Below, in pieces: positions 63,090 to 64,000 of a DNA stretch of 64,000 nt (positions are counted from its first letter, which is position 1; every line of letters starts with the position of its first letter). The notes beneath the pieces were generated by a model. The model was not told where the DNA came from and searched no databases. It was given only the letters and a program-made list of their open reading frames with translations. The DNA lies in contig NZ_JAUSVL010000001.1 in the NCBI RefSeq assembly GCF_030814695.1, forward strand, positions 4,438,227-4,502,226, in the 5' to 3' direction. This DNA is from Oligosphaera ethanolica (GTDB lineage Bacteria > Verrucomicrobiota > Lentisphaeria > Oligosphaerales > Oligosphaeraceae). The position numbers and the translations under genes were made by a program.

Positions 63090-64000
63090 TTTTCTTTGCG
63101 CAAATGCGATTTCCGCGGCCGGACTTCGAGGACTACGTCGAGCCGGCGATAAACCTTGAAACGCAGGTCGCCGACGACATCTACCTGCGACTGGCGGTGT
63201 TGGCTATCCTGCTGTTGTTCACGGGCTTGGCGGCGTATCGCTGGCGGTCCCGGCGGGTGCTGCTGCTGCTGTCGGCGCTGTCGTTGTTGCTGCTGGGTTT
63301 TGTGTTTTCGGCCTGCCCCTGTCCGGTGGGCATGGTCCAAAATGTGCTCGCCGGGTGGTTTACGGATTATCCGCTGACTTTGGGCGTGCTGCTGCTGTTT
63401 GTGCTGCCTTTGGCGGTGGCCTTGTATTACGGCCGGCTTTTCTGCATGGGCGGCTGTCCGCTGGGGGCGATGCAGGAGCTGTTGCATTTCAAGACCTTGC
63501 AGGTGCCGTTGTGGCTGGACCGTATTGGCCGGCAGCTCGCGTTGGCGCTACTCCTGGTTGGTGGCGTAACGGCGGCCAGCGGCGGGGGCTTTCATCTCTG
63601 TCATGGCGATCCGTACTTCGTGATCTTCAGTTTCGGCGTATCGTGGACGCATCTGGCCGTCGCCGGCCTGATGATTTTACTCGGCGTTTTTGTTTGCCGG
63701 CCCTACTGCCGCTACATGTGCCCCTACGGCGTGCTGCTGCGGCTTTGCGCGCTGGCGGCACCGCGGAAGATCGCCATCACCGGCGGCGACTGTATTTCCT
63801 GCCGGTTGTGCGAGCAGAGCTGCCCCAACGGCGCGATCGTCGCGCCGGAGCCACTGAAGGCTGCGGAGAGTCCTGAGCAGGGGCGACGGCGCCTGGGCTG
63901 GCTGCTGGCGTTGACACCCTACGTGATTATCCTCTGCGCTTGGGCTGGCTACAGCCTTGCCGGACCGCTGTGCGCTGTGCATCACGACGTGAAGTTGCTG
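63086..64000 (+). CDS. NapH/NosR-like membrane 4Fe-4S protein (5' part)
   Basis: The frame is open to the window edge (305 codons visible). It has several transmembrane segments (about 35-50, 58-76, 98-115, 150-165, 185-203, 268-288). Between them are CPCP (77-80), GRLFCMGGCPLGAMQ (Cys120, Cys124), CRPYCRYMCPYG (Cys204, 208, 212) and CISCRLCEQSCPNGA (Cys236, 239, 242, 246). The paired Cys-x3-CP motifs at membrane ends and the single 4Fe-4S cluster are typical of NapH/NosR/CcoG proteins, which oxidise quinol and pass electrons to a periplasmic partner. The ATG overlaps the NapG-like stop codon (ATGA). It is the most downstream gene seen; more may follow. Confidence 0.82.
   Translation, partial: MIFFAQMRFPRPDFEDYVEPAINLETQVADDIYLRLAVLAILLLFTGLAAYRWRSRRVLLLLSALSLLLLGFVFSACPCPVGMVQNVLAGWFTDYPLTLGVLLLFVLPLAVALYYGRLFCMGGCPLGAMQELLHFKTLQVPLWLDRIGRQLALALLLVGGVTAASGGGFHLCHGDPYFVIFSFGVSWTHLAVAGLMILLGVFVCRPYCRYMCPYGVLLRLCALAAPRKIAITGGDCISCRLCEQSCPNGAIVAPEPLKAAESPEQGRRRLGWLLALTPYVIILCAWAGYSLAGPLCAVHHDVKLL

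Noticed and set aside
1..64000. tRNA and rRNA genes
   Set aside because: Looked for T-arm-like GGTTCGA segments and long structured regions. The only candidate, in the 25.5 kb RNA, does not form a cloverleaf.

Overview
The window comes from a GC-rich, Gram-negative bacterium. An outer membrane is implied by LptD, TolB and a TonB-dependent receptor. Several features point to the PVC group, most likely Lentisphaerota: a pseudopilin-like protein with a very hydrophobic N-terminus, carbohydrate-active enzymes (a heparinase II/III protein, a CE7-type esterase, a 1458-residue secreted glycosidase-like protein), a thioester alpha-2-macroglobulin, and many intergenic repeats. The taxonomic call is inferred from gene content and style; no rRNA or tRNA was seen.

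Layout. 1-6.8 kb: the tail of a phytoene-desaturase-like oxidoreductase, rpsT, a long-chain acyl-CoA ligase, a pseudopilin, a NahK-like sugar kinase, and a radical SAM/HhH protein of the UDG-linked family. 6.8-13.7 kb: two repeat-filled gaps around a TatD nuclease, then the giant secreted protein. 13.7-18.2 kb: cysteine synthase, TolB, an XRE regulator, a serine hydrolase. 18.7-35.6 kb: fourteen consecutive minus-strand genes counting the serine hydrolase. These include a polysaccharide-use set (TonB receptor, heparinase, glucose-6-phosphate dehydrogenase, sugar isomerase), a TM1266-type regulator behind a candidate small RNA, Fe-alcohol dehydrogenase, CE7 esterase, a YejM-like membrane sulfatase, an AI-2E-family permease, cysteine desulfurase, a Nudix hydrolase and ManC. 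36.4-42.6 kb: alpha-2-macroglobulin. 43.2-44.9 kb: a four-helix-bundle/zinc-finger protein between two related repeat arrays, then a phosphoesterase. 45.1-52.0 kb: nadD-rsfS-lptD, htpG and a Gfo/Idh/MocA oxidoreductase. 52.0-53.5 kb: mosaic repeats.

53.5-64.0 kb holds the most interesting region: a tightly packed plus-strand cluster, still open at the window edge. In order it encodes an HdrA-N-like/ferredoxin protein, a radical SAM enzyme, a DUF116-polyprenyl synthase fusion, a RabGGTase-beta-like protein, a squalene-hopene-cyclase-like protein with an intact DxDD motif, a membrane-anchored PQQ-type propeller, a small anchored propeller-like protein, a tiny Tat-signal protein, a Tat-signal polyferredoxin and a NapH/NosR-like membrane iron-sulfur protein. 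Many junctions are ATGA or GTGA overlaps. I read it as a candidate redox-coupled isoprenoid pathway that I cannot match to a described system.

The gaps carry three repeat classes: a mosaic family of palindromic modules, MITE-like inverted repeats, and arrays of roughly 10-bp GGAC/GTCC units placed just downstream of stop codons.
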